Source: Paenibacillus sambharensis
Lineage (GTDB): Bacteria > Bacillota > Bacilli > Paenibacillales > Paenibacillaceae
NCBI RefSeq assembly: GCF_003233845.1
Contig: NZ_QKRB01000043.1
Location: 186,001 to 250,000, forward strand
Direction: 5' to 3'
Length of the DNA stretch: 64,000 nt
Shown here: positions 16,746 to 26,141 of the stretch, piece by piece
Layout of the letters: every line of letters starts with the position of its first letter
How positions within the stretch are numbered: position 1 is the first letter of the stretch
The notes under the pieces: generated by a model
The model's database searches: none
What the model saw: the letters and a program-made list of their open reading frames with translations, nothing else
What the model was told of the DNA's origin: nothing
Made by a program: the position numbers and the translations under genes

Positions 16746-17378
16746 GTGCATAATGCGGAGCATTACGCGGAAAGCCTGTACCCGCCCGATGCCGACCTGC
16801 AGCGCGCGGAGGAAGGCATCCGGGCAGCAGGCATGCCGGCGATCTCGGTCGCGCCGGCATATGGAAAGCTGTTGACCCTGCTTGTCCGGGCGTCAGGGGC
16901 AAGCAGCATATTGGAGATTGGGGCGCTTGGCGGCTACAGCGGAATCTGTCTTGCGCGAGGACTGGGCGAGGGAGGCATGCTGACCTCTCTGGAGGTTCGT
17001 CATGAATATGTCGATGTGGCCTACGCACACATGACCGCGGCAGGCCTTGGCGGGAAGGTGAATTACCTGATCGGTGACGCTAGGGACAGTCTGGCGGAGC
17101 TCGCCGGGGACGGCAAGCGGTATGATTTCTTCTTCATCGATGCGGATAAGGAGGGTTACCCGGATTATCTGGAATGGTGCATGAAGCTTGCGCTTCCCGG
17201 TGCTATTATTGCAGCGGATAATGTGTTTCTTAAAGGACGCATCAGCAATCCGGAAAAGCAGGGGCCTTCCGTGCGCGCCATGCGTATGTTCAATGAACGG
17301 ATTGCAGCGGATGAACGGCTGGACAGCACCATACTTCCGGCCTATGACGGTCTTGCGCTGGCTGTTGTCAAGGGTTAA
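16746..17378 (+). CDS. O-methyltransferase family 3 (YrrM-like)
   Basis: A 210-residue SAM-dependent methyltransferase of the COMT-like family, with the SAM loop ILEIGALGGYSGICLARGL, the metal/catalytic FFIDADKEGYPDYLEW and AADNVFLKGRI. B. subtilis YrrM (TrmR) modifies tRNA uridine-34; whether this copy does so is an inference from similarity. It starts with GTG at 16746, 9 bases after AAGGAG. It is divergent from the rRNA methyltransferase gene. Confidence 0.85.
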   Translation: MHNAEHYAESLYPPDADLQRAEEGIRAAGMPAISVAPAYGKLLTLLVRASGASSILEIGALGGYSGICLARGLGEGGMLTSLEVRHEYVDVAYAHMTAAGLGGKVNYLIGDARDSLAELAGDGKRYDFFFIDADKEGYPDYLEWCMKLALPGAIIAADNVFLKGRISNPEKQGPSVRAMRMFNERIAADERLDSTILPAYDGLALAVVKG

Positions 17379-17387
17379 GTTAAGAGC

Positions 17388-17436
17388 AGAAGGAGCTGCT
17401 CCGGGGTCTGTCAGGACCTCGGGGACAGCTCCTTCT
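17388..17436. terminator. Hairpin between convergent genes
   Basis: AGAAGGAGCTG (17388-17398) pairs with CAGCTCCTTCT (17426-17436), followed by TG on the plus strand. It overlaps the last codons of the minus-strand MFS gene. Confidence 0.65.
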
Positions 17437-18622
17437 TGCCGATTACGACGGCTCTTACCCATAGGGCGTTGATGAACAGCAGAACAGCAGCAACCAGGAA
17501 GACGCCTTCTATGCCGATCCAGCCGGAGATAAGGCCGCCGACAATCGGCCCGACAACATTGCCGAGACTAAGCGTGCTGCTGTTGAAGCTGTAGGAACGG
17601 CTTTCCATGCCGTCTGGCGTATACCGCCGGATAAGGGCATTTACGCTTGGGATAAGTCCTCCCAGAAAGATGCCAAGCGCGAAACGGACTATAAGCAGCT
17701 GCCACACTTCACCGACAAAGGCTTGGGGGATGAACATGATTGCCGCACCGATCAGGCTGACACCCAGCACCTTCTGAGCGCCGATGCGGTCGCTGATCCG
17801 GCCAAGCAGCGGAGAGGCGATCATGTTGGACAGGCCGGTTACCGAACCGACAAAACCGGCCCAGAAGGCCAGATTTTCAGCCGTGCCGTGCAGGTGCTGC
17901 ACATACAGCGGAATGAGCGGCATCGGGCTCATCAACGCAAACTGAATCATGAATGTTACAGCGAACAAGGCAGTCAGCTGTGGAATGTGGCTAATTTCTT
18001 TAAAGCCTTGCAGCACGGAAATCTGTGGGGCTGCCTTCGCCTTGGCCCGGTCGAAATTCTCCTTCACCAGAAGCATCGCTGAGAGCGACGCGAGGAACAG
18101 CAGGGTGCCGGTAATATAGAAGATAGGCCTGAAGCCTACTGCATCGGCGAGCAGGCCTCCGATGAACGGTCCCATGATCGTACCGGCGATGGCACCCGAC
18201 TGGACCATACCCATGGCAAAGCCCATCTTATCCTTCGGTGTGGTGGCCGATACCAGCGCGACCGAGGCTGGGCTGAAGCCCGAGATAGTGCCGTTCAGCA
18301 TCCGAAGCGCCAGCAGATGCCAGGGCAGCTGGGCGAAGCCCATCAGCACCATGACAGCTGCCATGCCAAAGCCCGATCGAAGCAGCATGATTTTCCGGCC
18401 GTAACGGTCAGCCAGCTTTCCCCACAGCGGTTGAAACAAAAATGAAGTCACAAAATTCCCCGCAAAAATAATTCCCGCCCAGGTCGCAATTTCATGCTCG
18501 TCAGTGAGACCGAAATCCTGCTGAAGGTACAGGGACAAAAAAGGGATGATCATCGTCATCCCGGCAAGCACCAGAAACTGTCCAATCCACAGCACGAGCA
18601 GATTGATTTTCCATTGTTCCAT
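17411..18622 (-). CDS. MFS drug efflux transporter (DHA1-like)
   Basis: A 403-residue, 12-helix transporter. The A-motif GKLADRYGRKIMLL follows helix 2, and a second copy, GRISDRIGAQKVLG, follows helix 8. The antiporter motif region LVSATTPKDKMGFAMG...GPFIGGLLAD is present. It resembles Bacillus YttB/MdtG-like multidrug pumps, which export drugs in exchange for protons; the substrate cannot be told. The minus-strand 3' end overlaps the hairpin shared with the O-methyltransferase gene. Confidence 0.88.
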   Translation of the reverse strand: MEQWKINLLVLWIGQFLVLAGMTMIIPFLSLYLQQDFGLTDEHEIATWAGIIFAGNFVTSFLFQPLWGKLADRYGRKIMLLRSGFGMAAVMVLMGFAQLPWHLLALRMLNGTISGFSPASVALVSATTPKDKMGFAMGMVQSGAIAGTIMGPFIGGLLADAVGFRPIFYITGTLLFLASLSAMLLVKENFDRAKAKAAPQISVLQGFKEISHIPQLTALFAVTFMIQFALMSPMPLIPLYVQHLHGTAENLAFWAGFVGSVTGLSNMIASPLLGRISDRIGAQKVLGVSLIGAAIMFIPQAFVGEVWQLLIVRFALGIFLGGLIPSVNALIRRYTPDGMESRSYSFNSSTLSLGNVVGPIVGGLISGWIGIEGVFLVAAVLLFINALWVRAVVIGKKELSPRS

Positions 18623-18774
18623 CGTGCCGCACCTGCCTTTCTCTCTCTAGTTATACCAGTATACCACTCCGGCCTGTGATCTTCTCATATGCCATTACCC
18701 AAGGATTGGCCGTTCATGAAATTGTACCTGCTGGGCAAGCTAACAATTAGCACATCGAGGAGGGACAGCCGGCG

Positions 18775-19482
18775 ATGCCAATCTGGGGTAAAGTCATCAT
18801 TCAATCGTTAATAGCGCTTGTCTTCATGTTTGTACTAACAAGAATTCTGGGCAAAAGGCAGATCTCGCAAATGACCTTCTTTGAATACATAATCGGAATT
18901 ACAATAGGCGATTTGGCGGGAAATGTGTCCTTGGAGATTGGCAAGGATTGGTACCTTGGGCTTGTCTCCCTGGTTGTTTGGGGCTCCATCCCGCTTGCCT
19001 TGGAATATATGCAGATCAAGAGCAGGAAGATGCGCATGATCGTAGAGAGTACGCCAACTGTGCTGATCAGGGAAGGCAAGATTCTGGAGGGTAACCTGCG
19101 CAAGGAAAGAATTACGAATGAAGAGCTGGTGTCGCTGCTGCGGAACAAGGATATTTTCCATACTCGGGAGGTGGATTTTGCCGTTATAGAGCCAAGCGGT
19201 AAATTCAATGTTATGCTGAAGCGGGAGAATCGGCCTGTCACCGTGAGAGACCTAGGGCTGGAAGCTGAGTCAGAGGGCCTTGCTTTCGAGATCATACTGG
19301 ACGGTAAAATCATGGACTCCACGCTGTCGTTCACCGGGTTTAGCCGGAAGTGGGTGCTGACGAAGCTGAAGGAGAGAGATATCCGGGTTGAAGACGTTTA
19401 CCTGGCCCAGTGCGACAGACAGGGGCATCTCTATATTGATCTATATGAGGATGGGATAGATGAACTTAGCGAGGATCTCTAA
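18775..19482 (+). CDS. DUF421 membrane protein (YetF family)
   Basis: A 235-residue protein: three hydrophobic helices (about 7-25, 33-50, 60-78), then a cytoplasmic DUF421 domain. The family signature TRILGKRQISQMTFFEYIIG is at residues 21-40, and NEELVSLLRNKDIFHTREVDFAVIE lies in the soluble part. YetF-type proteins are spore-membrane or envelope proteins of unclear role. GGAGGGACA precedes the ATG. Confidence 0.9.
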   Translation: MPIWGKVIIQSLIALVFMFVLTRILGKRQISQMTFFEYIIGITIGDLAGNVSLEIGKDWYLGLVSLVVWGSIPLALEYMQIKSRKMRMIVESTPTVLIREGKILEGNLRKERITNEELVSLLRNKDIFHTREVDFAVIEPSGKFNVMLKRENRPVTVRDLGLEAESEGLAFEIILDGKIMDSTLSFTGFSRKWVLTKLKERDIRVEDVYLAQCDRQGHLYIDLYEDGIDELSEDL

Positions 19483-19496
19483 GAGATAAAAATAGC

Positions 19497-19525
19497 TTTA
19501 CAATATTAGCGAATAATTATATGCT
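19497..19525 (+). promoter_or_regulatory. Probable ars promoter with dyad
   Basis: TTTACA (19497-19502), a 17-bp spacer and TATGCT (19520-19525). The spacer and -10 hold the imperfect dyad AGCGAATAATTATATGCT (19508-19525), a candidate ArsR operator. It is about 70 bp upstream of the arsB start. Confidence 0.45.
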
Positions 19526-19593
19526 TACATAGTGTTATGGCCGAACACAAACATAGGAGACATGCATGCCGCATGGTGAATTTGGAGGGAAAC

Positions 19594-20886
19594 ATGACTG
19601 CTTTAGCCATTATAATTTTCGTGGTGACACTGACATTTGTCATCTGGCAGCCGAGGGGGTTGAATATCGGCTGGTCCGCTTCTGCGGGAGCTGTGCTTGC
19701 CCTTCTGTTCGGGGTCGTATCGCTGCAGGATGTGGGCACGGTAACGGGCATCGTCTGGAACGCCACACTTGCCTTCGTAGCCGTCATACTTATATCGCTT
19801 ATTCTCGATGAGATTGGATTCTTCGAGTGGGCGGCTCTGCATATGGCAAGGCTCGCGGGAGGCAGCGGCCGGCGGATGTTTACATACGTGGTGCTGCTTG
19901 GTGCCGCAGTAGCTGCATTGTTCGCCAATGACGGGGCTGCGCTGATCCTGACGCCGATTGTTCTGGCGATGGTGCGGGCGCTGAATTTCCGGGAACGGAT
20001 GATTCTGCCTTTCATTATGGCGAGCGGCTTCATTGCGGACACCGCATCACTGCCGCTTATCGTAAGCAATCTGGTGAACATCGTCTCTGCTGACTACTTC
20101 GGCATCGGCTTCGTGGAATATGCGAGCCGGATGGTCGTTCCCAATCTGTTCTCGATTCTGGCGAGCCTCGCGGTGCTGTACCTGTTTTTCCGCAAGGACA
20201 TACCGGCGGATTACGATGCGGCTTCCTTGAAGAAGCCGGCTGAAGCCATCCGTGATCCAAGACTGTTCAAGCTGTCCTGGCTGATCCTGGGTGTGCTGCT
20301 GGCTGCCTACCTGGCCAGCGAGTTCATCAATGTACCGGTGTCCATCATAGCGGGGGTTGTTGCCCTGGTCTTTATTTGGTTTGCCAGACTCAGTCCGGCG
20401 GTTCAGACCTGGGAGATGATCAAGGGAGCCCCTTGGGCGGTTGTTGTGTTCTCAATTGGCATGTACGTTGTCGTCTACGGACTCCGCAATGTCGGGTTGA
20501 CCGACATGCTGGGCGAACTGATCCAGGCGGTTGCTGATCAAGGGTTGTTTGCGGCTGCGATGGGAATGGGCTTTATAGCGGCCATCCTGTCCTCGGTTAT
20601 GAACAATATGCCGACGGTTATGATAGATGCGCTGGCAATCGATTCGACTAATACAAGCGGTGTGATCCGCGAGGCATTGATCTATGCGAATGTGATCGGC
20701 TCGGATTTGGGTCCGAAGATTACGCCAATCGGCTCGCTGGCCACGCTGCTGTGGCTGCATGTTCTGTCGCGCAAGGGCGTTAAGATCAGCTGGGGCTACT
20801 ATTTCAAGATTGGCATTGTGCTGACGGTTCCGACCCTGGTCATCACATTAGCCGGATTATACTTCTGGCTGCTAATCGTTGCGTAG
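19594..20886 (+). CDS. arsB: Arsenite efflux permease ArsB
   Basis: A 430-residue integral membrane protein of the ArsB/NhaD superfamily with about 12 helices; [32 protein letters not shown] and [15 protein letters not shown] are typical arsenite-channel segments. It exports arsenite, driven by membrane potential. ATG 19594 was chosen because GGAGGG lies 5 bases before it; the earlier ATG at 19537 has no ribosome site. First gene of an arsenic operon with arsC 61 bp downstream. Confidence 0.93.
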   Translation: MTALAIIIFVVTLTFVIWQPRGLNIGWSASAGAVLALLFGVVSLQDVGTVTGIVWNATLAFVAVILISLILDEIGFFEWAALHMARLAGGSGRRMFTYVVLLGAAVAALFANDGAALILTPIVLAMVRALNFRERMILPFIMASGFIADTASLPLIVSNLVNIVSADYFGIGFVEYASRMVVPNLFSILASLAVLYLFFRKDIPADYDAASLKKPAEAIRDPRLFKLSWLILGVLLAAYLASEFINVPVSIIAGVVALVFIWFARLSPAVQTWEMIKGAPWAVVVFSIGMYVVVYGLRNVGLTDMLGELIQAVADQGLFAAAMGMGFIAAILSSVMNNMPTVMIDALAIDSTNTSGVIREALIYANVIGSDLGPKITPIGSLATLLWLHVLSRKGVKISWGYYFKIGIVLTVPTLVITLAGLYFWLLIVA

Positions 20887-20947
20887 TAAAGAATAGATAC
20901 AGCGTTGTTAGCATTTCACAATACTAATAGAAGAGAGGAATTTTACA

Positions 20948-21370
20948 ATGACCAAGAAACTTGTCTATTTCCTGTGTACAGGCAACTCCTGCAGAAGCCA
21001 GATAGCGGACGGCTTCCTGAATGAGCTTGGCGGTGATCAATACGAAGTGAAGAGTGCGGGCCTTGAAGCACACGGTCTTAACCCAAGAGCCGTACAAGTG
21101 ATGAAGGAAGCGGGCGTGGACATCAGCGGCAACAGCTCGGATGTGATTAACCCTGAGCTGCTGAACCGCGCAGATTACGTCATTACCCTGTGCGGCCACG
21201 CGGATGAGCATTGTCCGGTAATTACCAATAAGGATGTTGTAAAATGGCACTGGGGCTTCGATGATCCGGCGAAGGCGACAGGCACGGAAGAGGAAATAAT
21301 GACCCAGTTCCGGCAGGTGCGGGATTCCATTAAGTCGCGAATTGAGACGTTTGTTAAGGAAGGCAAGTAA
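20948..21370 (+). CDS. arsC: Arsenate reductase, thioredoxin type
   Basis: A 140-residue low-molecular-weight-phosphatase-fold enzyme reducing arsenate to arsenite. All redox cysteines are present: Cys10 in [11 protein letters not shown] (P-loop, with Cys15), and Cys82/Cys89 in [10 protein letters not shown], the thiol relay seen in B. subtilis ArsC. Length is normal. GAGAGG lies about 10 bases before the ATG. Its product, arsenite, is exported by the adjacent ArsB. Confidence 0.96.
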   Translation: MTKKLVYFLCTGNSCRSQIADGFLNELGGDQYEVKSAGLEAHGLNPRAVQVMKEAGVDISGNSSDVINPELLNRADYVITLCGHADEHCPVITNKDVVKWHWGFDDPAKATGTEEEIMTQFRQVRDSIKSRIETFVKEGK

Positions 21371-21435
21371 AGAAGAAGCCGGGCAGTATATGCGGAAGGA
21401 TGTTATATCTGCCGGCCAAGAGGGGAGACAGCTTC

Positions 21436-21885
21436 ATGAGTTCAGAACGTTCCTATGACAGCCTGGTCGACAACCGCATTTACATGGGCGGAGCCAAGGA
21501 TGTAGAAGATATGGTGAAGCGCGAAGGGGTAAGCGTGATTGTCGATCTGCGTGAGGAGGCGGCAGGTTGCGCTTATCCGTCGGATGACGTAAAGTGGATA
21601 AAAGCAGGCTTAAGCGATGAGGCAGCTGAGGTGCAGGCCGAGGAGCTGAAGACCGCAATCGATCAGGTAATCGATGCCTATAACAGAGGCGAGAAGGTCG
21701 GCTTTCACTGCGGCGGCGGCAAGGGTAGAACGGGAGCGGTAGCGGTCGGAACCCTGCTGAAGCTGGGGCTCAGCCGTTCGCTGGAGGAAGCGGAGCAGCA
21801 GGCCAAGAGCAGAAGGCCGGTGCTGAACGTGAAGCCCAAGCAGCGGGAGGCGCTTGAGCTGCTGTATCCTGCGCAGGGCAGCTAA
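21436..21885 (+). CDS. Dual-specificity-type tyrosine phosphatase in the ars operon
   Basis: A 149-residue phosphatase. The C-x5-R signature is intact: HCGGGKGRTG with Cys92 and Arg98, preceded by VIVDLREE. ATG 21436 follows GGGGAG by 8 bases. It is sandwiched between arsC and arsR with short gaps, so it is probably co-regulated by arsenic. A cysteine phosphatase could act on phospho-tyrosine or, speculatively, on an arsenate-containing ester; neither is shown by the sequence. Confidence 0.85.
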   Translation: MSSERSYDSLVDNRIYMGGAKDVEDMVKREGVSVIVDLREEAAGCAYPSDDVKWIKAGLSDEAAEVQAEELKTAIDQVIDAYNRGEKVGFHCGGGKGRTGAVAVGTLLKLGLSRSLEEAEQQAKSRRPVLNVKPKQREALELLYPAQGS

Positions 21886-21935
21886 GCGATCCGCTGCAAG
21901 CCTGCCCGGTGGACAGAGGTGGAGGTGTTAGGCGA

Positions 21936-22259
21936 ATGGAACAATTAAACGATATTGCAGATAAACTGAAGATGCTCGGCGACAAGACCCGCCTGACCAT
22001 CCTGACCCTGCTCAAGACGCGGGATCTGTGCGTCTGCGAGTTCGTCGACATTCTGGGCGTGTCGCAGCCGGGCATCAGCCAGCATCTGCGCAAGCTGAAA
22101 TCCCACGGCCTTGTGTCCGAGAGCCGGAGGGGGCAGTGGGTGTACTACTCGCTGACCGTAGAGGATAAGCCCTATATCCGCGGCGTTTTGGAGCATATGC
22201 CTGACTTGAGCAATCTGCTTCCAGAGCCCGATAAGCTGGGTGCAGCGTGCAAATCTTAA
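21936..22259 (+). CDS. arsR: ArsR-family arsenic-responsive repressor
   Basis: A 107-residue winged-helix repressor. The recognition helix is SQPGISQHLRKLKSHGLV, and the helix-3 metal site is LCVCEF (Cys32, Cys34), as in arsenite-sensing ArsR; another Cys sits third from the C-terminus. GGAGG lies 9-13 bases before ATG 21936; the upstream in-frame ATG contains no better site. Unusually it is the last gene of the operon, followed at once by a terminator. Confidence 0.93.
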   Translation: MEQLNDIADKLKMLGDKTRLTILTLLKTRDLCVCEFVDILGVSQPGISQHLRKLKSHGLVSESRRGQWVYYSLTVEDKPYIRGVLEHMPDLSNLLPEPDKLGAACKS

Positions 22260-22268
22260 TACAGCTCT

Positions 22269-22305
22269 CTAGCAGTGATAACTATTATCACTGCTAGTTT
22301 TATTT
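22269..22305 (+). terminator. Terminator of the ars operon
   Basis: A perfect 13-bp stem CTAGCAGTGATAA / TTATCACTGCTAG around CTA, followed by TTTTATTT, 10 bp after the arsR stop. Confidence 0.93.
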
Positions 22306-22341
22306 GTCAAAGTATTGTCATAGACACTTTTCGGGCGGCGG

Positions 22342-22370
22342 TTGTTAGCCCACTGCAAAAAGGGCATAAT
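22342..22370 (+). promoter_or_regulatory. hemE operon promoter
   Basis: TTGTTA (22342-22347), 17-bp spacer, CATAAT (22365-22370), 37 bp upstream of the hemE start. Confidence 0.65.
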
Positions 22371-22407
22371 GGTAACGAAGGTATAAAGAGAGAAATGGGG
22401 AGCGCGA

Positions 22408-23490
22408 ATGAGCTATAACGACCGTTTTATCCGGGCATGCCGGAAAGAAAGCGTCGATCGTGTACCCGTCTGGTACATGCGCCAAGCGGGTCGTTATGAT
22501 CCCGACTACCGTAAGATCAAGGAAAAATATTCGCTGCTTGAGATCTGCAAGCAGCCTGAACTAGCCGCTGAAGTGACAATGATGCCGATCCGCAAGCTCG
22601 GTGTGGATGCGGCCATTTTATATTCAGACATTATGAACCCGGTGGGTTCAATCGGCATCGACTTTGATATCGTGCAGAATATCGGTCCGGTTATTGCCAA
22701 CCCGATTCGCTCCAGAGCGGATGTGGAGCGGCTGAAGCCGATTGATGTGGAGGGCGATCTTCCTCACATACTGGAGACGATCCGTATTCTGGACAAGGAG
22801 CTGGAGGTTCCGCTGATAACATTCGCGGGTGCGCCTTTTACAATTGCCAGCTATCTAATTGAGGGCAGGCCATCCAAGAACTATCTGCGCACCAAGGCCA
22901 TGATGTATGGAGAGCCTGACGTCTGGTTCATGCTGATGGACAAGCTCGGAGACATGGTCATTACGTATCTGCGGGCACATATGCAGGCCGGCGGGAAGGC
23001 TTTCCAGCTGTTCGACAGCTGGGTGGGTGCACTGGCTCCGGATGATTTCGAGCGTTTCGTGCTGCCGACAATTTCCCGTATCTTTGAATCGCTGAGCGAT
23101 CTGCCGCAGCCGAACATTTATTTTCCTGGTGTAAGCTCGGGTGAACTGCTGCCTAAGCTCGGCAGACTGAAGGCGGATGTGATCGGGCTCGACTGGCGGG
23201 TCTCCATTCCTGAAGGTAGAAGACGGCTTGAGAACCGGTTTGCCGTTCAAGGCAACCTGGACCCCGTGCTTCTTGAGGCTCCGATGGAAGTGATTGAGGC
23301 GGAAGCGAAGAAGATTATCGACTATGGCATCCAGCAGCCGGGCTATGTGTTCAATCTGGGGCACGGCCTGTATCCGGAAGCATCACTGGATAAGCTGCGG
23401 CAGCTGACCGAATTTATTCATCGTTATTCGGAGCAGGCCATAGCAGAACAGACAACTGGGAAGGGGGCTGCAGATCATGGCAGGAACTAA
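22408..23490 (+). CDS. hemE: Uroporphyrinogen decarboxylase
   Basis: A 360-residue enzyme that converts uroporphyrinogen III to coproporphyrinogen III. The signature PVWYMRQAGRYDPDYRKIKE is at the N-terminus (Arg and Asp of the active site), ILYSDIMNPV and FAGAPFTIASYLIEG follow, and NLGHGLYPEAS closes the domain. First gene of the haem operon; it overlaps the next start by 14 bp. Confidence 0.97.
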   Translation: MSYNDRFIRACRKESVDRVPVWYMRQAGRYDPDYRKIKEKYSLLEICKQPELAAEVTMMPIRKLGVDAAILYSDIMNPVGSIGIDFDIVQNIGPVIANPIRSRADVERLKPIDVEGDLPHILETIRILDKELEVPLITFAGAPFTIASYLIEGRPSKNYLRTKAMMYGEPDVWFMLMDKLGDMVITYLRAHMQAGGKAFQLFDSWVGALAPDDFERFVLPTISRIFESLSDLPQPNIYFPGVSSGELLPKLGRLKADVIGLDWRVSIPEGRRRLENRFAVQGNLDPVLLEAPMEVIEAEAKKIIDYGIQQPGYVFNLGHGLYPEASLDKLRQLTEFIHRYSEQAIAEQTTGKGAADHGRN

Positions 23491-24421
23491 TAGCAGCAAG
23501 ATTGGCGTGCTGGTCATGTCTTACGGTACACCAGTCAGCATGGAGGATATTGAACCGTATTATACCCACATCCGGCGGGGTAATCCGCCTTCTCCCGAAC
23601 AGCTCGCAGAGCTGACTGAGAGGTACGAAGCGATAGTTGGCGGCGTATTCCCGCTCAGGGAGAATACGGACCGTCAGGTGCAGGGTCTGCAGGAAGTACT
23701 GGATAGGCTCGCGCCTGGTACATATAAATGCTATCAGGGCTTAAAGCACGCCAAGCCTTTCATTGAAGACGGTGTAGAAGAGATGGCAGCCGATGGAATC
23801 CGTGAAGCGGTTGGCATCGTACTGGCGCCGCATTATTCCATTATGAGTGTAGGCAGCTATATCAAGCGTGCCAAGGAAACCGCGGAAGCTAAGGGACTGA
23901 AGCTTGCTTCTGTCGAAGAGTATCATCTGCATCCCAAGCTGATTGCGGCACTGGCTGACCGTGTGAAGACCGCCTTGAAGCTGTTCGGTGAAGAGGTGCG
24001 GCCGGCGGACGTGAAGGTGCTCTTCAGCGCGCACAGCCTTCCGGAGAGAATTTTGCAGATGGGCGATCCTTACGTCAAGCAGCTGCTGGCCACATCGGAA
24101 GCGGTAGCAGAAGCGGCAGGAGTTTCCGATTGGCAGTTCACCTGGCAGAGCGCGGGGCGGACGCATGAACCTTGGCTTGGCCCGGACATTCTGGATACGA
24201 TGCAGAGCCTGCAGACAGAAGGCGTCAAGTATATCCTGTCGGCGCCGATCGGTTTTGTATCCGACCATCTTGAAGTGCTGTATGATCTGGATATTGAAGC
24301 CAAGGCATTCGCGAAGAACCTTGGTATACATTTTGAACGAATCGAAATGCTGAATACAGATCCGTTTTACATGGAAGCACTGGCTGAATCTGTTATGGCA
24401 GCAAGGAACGGGAGAGATTAG
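23477..24421 (+). CDS. hemH: Coproporphyrin III ferrochelatase
   Basis: A 314-residue enzyme inserting iron into the porphyrin ring. It begins with IGVLVMSYGTPVSMEDIEPYY, and carries LAPHYSIMSVGSY and LFSAHSLPERIL with the metal-site His and the later Glu region QSAGRTHEPWLGP. In Firmicutes this family (CpfC) acts on coproporphyrin III (established knowledge). GGGAAGGGGG precedes ATG 23477, which lies inside the end of hemE, indicating translational coupling. Confidence 0.95.
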   Translation: MAGTNSSKIGVLVMSYGTPVSMEDIEPYYTHIRRGNPPSPEQLAELTERYEAIVGGVFPLRENTDRQVQGLQEVLDRLAPGTYKCYQGLKHAKPFIEDGVEEMAADGIREAVGIVLAPHYSIMSVGSYIKRAKETAEAKGLKLASVEEYHLHPKLIAALADRVKTALKLFGEEVRPADVKVLFSAHSLPERILQMGDPYVKQLLATSEAVAEAAGVSDWQFTWQSAGRTHEPWLGPDILDTMQSLQTEGVKYILSAPIGFVSDHLEVLYDLDIEAKAFAKNLGIHFERIEMLNTDPFYMEALAESVMAARNGRD

Positions 24422-24425
24422 TGTT

Positions 24426-25886
24426 ATGCGGGGAACAGAGCATGTTGATCAGGTTGTCATTATTGGCGGAGGGATCAGCGGTCTGAGCTCCGCTTTTTAT
24501 TTATCCCGCAAGGCCAAGGAGCAGGGAAGAACGGTGCAGGTAACGATTGTTGAGCCGGCAGGTTCATTAGGCGGGAAAATTAACACCCTCCGCAAGGAGG
24601 GCTTCGTGATTGAGAAGGGCCCCGACTCCTTCCTTGCCCGTAAGCAGCCGATGATTGACCTGGCCGTGGACTTAGGGCTGGAGGATGAGCTTGTGCCCAT
24701 CAACCCGGCCGCCAAGAAGACGTATATCTTGAACCGGGGCAAGCTGCATCCGATGCCGCCCGGACTGGTTCTTGGCGTGCCAACGGAAGTCATGCCGTTC
24801 GTCAAGACAGGGCTCTTGTCCCCGAAGGCCAAGCTGAGGGCTGGAATGGATTTTGTAATGCCCGCCCGAAAGGGCGATGAGGATGAATCGATTGGCGGCT
24901 TCCTTGAGCGCAGGCTGGGCGGCGAGGTAGTGGAGAAGATCGCGGAACCGCTGCTGGCCGGCATCTATGCGGGAGAGCTTCATAAGATAAGCCTTCGTGC
25001 TACATTTCCGCAATTTCGTGAGGCAGAACGCAAGCATGGCAGCCTCATTCGCGGCATGAGAGCCAGCCGCAAATCTCCCTCAGCATCGGCAGGGACACCG
25101 GCTAAGTACCGGAACATTACCTTCCTGACCTTCCGCAACGGTCTAGCGACGGTCACCGAGGCACTGGAGGAGCAGCTTAAGCATGTCGATCTGCAGCTTG
25201 GGCGAAAGGCCGTTCGTATCCACAAGCGGGGCGGGTCATCTGCAGATGAAGGACAGCGGGCTCCGCGGTATCAGGTGGAGCTGGATAACGGTGTGCACCT
25301 GGATGCGGATGCGGTCATCATTACGACTCCAGCCTTCTCGGCTGCTCCGCTGCTGAAGCCTCACCTGGATACGGAGGAGCTCGACGATATCCGTTATGTT
25401 TCCGTTGCCAATGTTGTGCTGGCCTTTGACAAGAAGGAATTCGGGCTGACCTTTGACGGGTCTGGGTTCCTTGTACCAAGAACAGAGGGGAAGGTTATTA
25501 CCGCCTGTACCTGGACATCGACCAAATGGCTGCACACCTCGCCAGATGACAAGGTGCTGCTGCGCTGCTACGTTGGCCGATCAGGCGAAGAAGCAGCGGT
25601 TGAGCTCCCGGATGAGCAGCTTACAGCAGCTGTGCTGAAGGACATTCGTTCGATTCTCGATATCAAGGCGGAGCCTATCTTTACAGAGATTACGCGGCTG
25701 CGTCATTCTATGCCCCAGTATCCGGTCGGCCATGTTGAGCAGTACAAGGCTTTCCGTGGACGGCTCGCGGAGAAGCTGCCGGGCGTGTGGGCGACTGGCG
25801 CTGCCTTTGAAGGTGTCGGTCTGCCTGACTGCATTCGTCAGGCTCGCGATACCGCTTTCTCTGTACTGGATGAACTGAAAGGCTGA
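24426..25886 (+). CDS. hemG: Coproporphyrinogen III oxidase (HemY/HemG-type, CgoX)
   Basis: A 486-residue FAD enzyme. The dinucleotide-binding motif VVIIGGGISGLSSAFYLS is at the N-terminus, followed by EPAGSLGGKINT and EKGPDSFLARK; the C-terminus has the FAD-contacting WATGAAFEGVGLPDCIRQ. Firmicute enzymes of this type oxidise coproporphyrinogen III to coproporphyrin III (established knowledge). It begins 4 bp after hemH. No hemQ gene is in the window. Confidence 0.93.
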   Translation: MRGTEHVDQVVIIGGGISGLSSAFYLSRKAKEQGRTVQVTIVEPAGSLGGKINTLRKEGFVIEKGPDSFLARKQPMIDLAVDLGLEDELVPINPAAKKTYILNRGKLHPMPPGLVLGVPTEVMPFVKTGLLSPKAKLRAGMDFVMPARKGDEDESIGGFLERRLGGEVVEKIAEPLLAGIYAGELHKISLRATFPQFREAERKHGSLIRGMRASRKSPSASAGTPAKYRNITFLTFRNGLATVTEALEEQLKHVDLQLGRKAVRIHKRGGSSADEGQRAPRYQVELDNGVHLDADAVIITTPAFSAAPLLKPHLDTEELDDIRYVSVANVVLAFDKKEFGLTFDGSGFLVPRTEGKVITACTWTSTKWLHTSPDDKVLLRCYVGRSGEEAAVELPDEQLTAAVLKDIRSILDIKAEPIFTEITRLRHSMPQYPVGHVEQYKAFRGRLAEKLPGVWATGAAFEGVGLPDCIRQARDTAFSVLDELKG

Positions 25887-25960
25887 TAGACTCAGATAGA
25901 TATCAACACAGAAAGCACCGTGAATGAAATACTGGCATCTATCTATAGCTTGCAAAGCAG

Positions 25961-26013
25961 CACTCCCGGTTGTGCTTCCTGGTTTGTACAATGGAAGCAC
26001 GGTACCGGGAGTG
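25961..26013 (+). terminator. Hairpin after the haem operon
   Basis: CACTCCCGGT and GTGCTTCC pair with GGAAGCAC and ACCGGGAGTG; TATTTCATTTGC follows. Long stem, weak T-tract. Confidence 0.75.
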
Positions 26014-26141
26014 TATTTCATTTGCTAAATTTTTTATAAATATCCTGAGGTTTCTCTTGGTGCCTTAACGCCTATTAAGTGTTTCCTGCTATAATGGGAG
26101 AGCGATCTTTAATCATGAACTTAAAGGAGTTATTATCCCAT

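Noticed and set aside
26079-26141. Upstream starts for the CapA-like gene
   Set aside because: ATG 26079 precedes the apparent -10 (26090-26095); 26115 has a weaker ribosome site than 26142, though it is not excluded.
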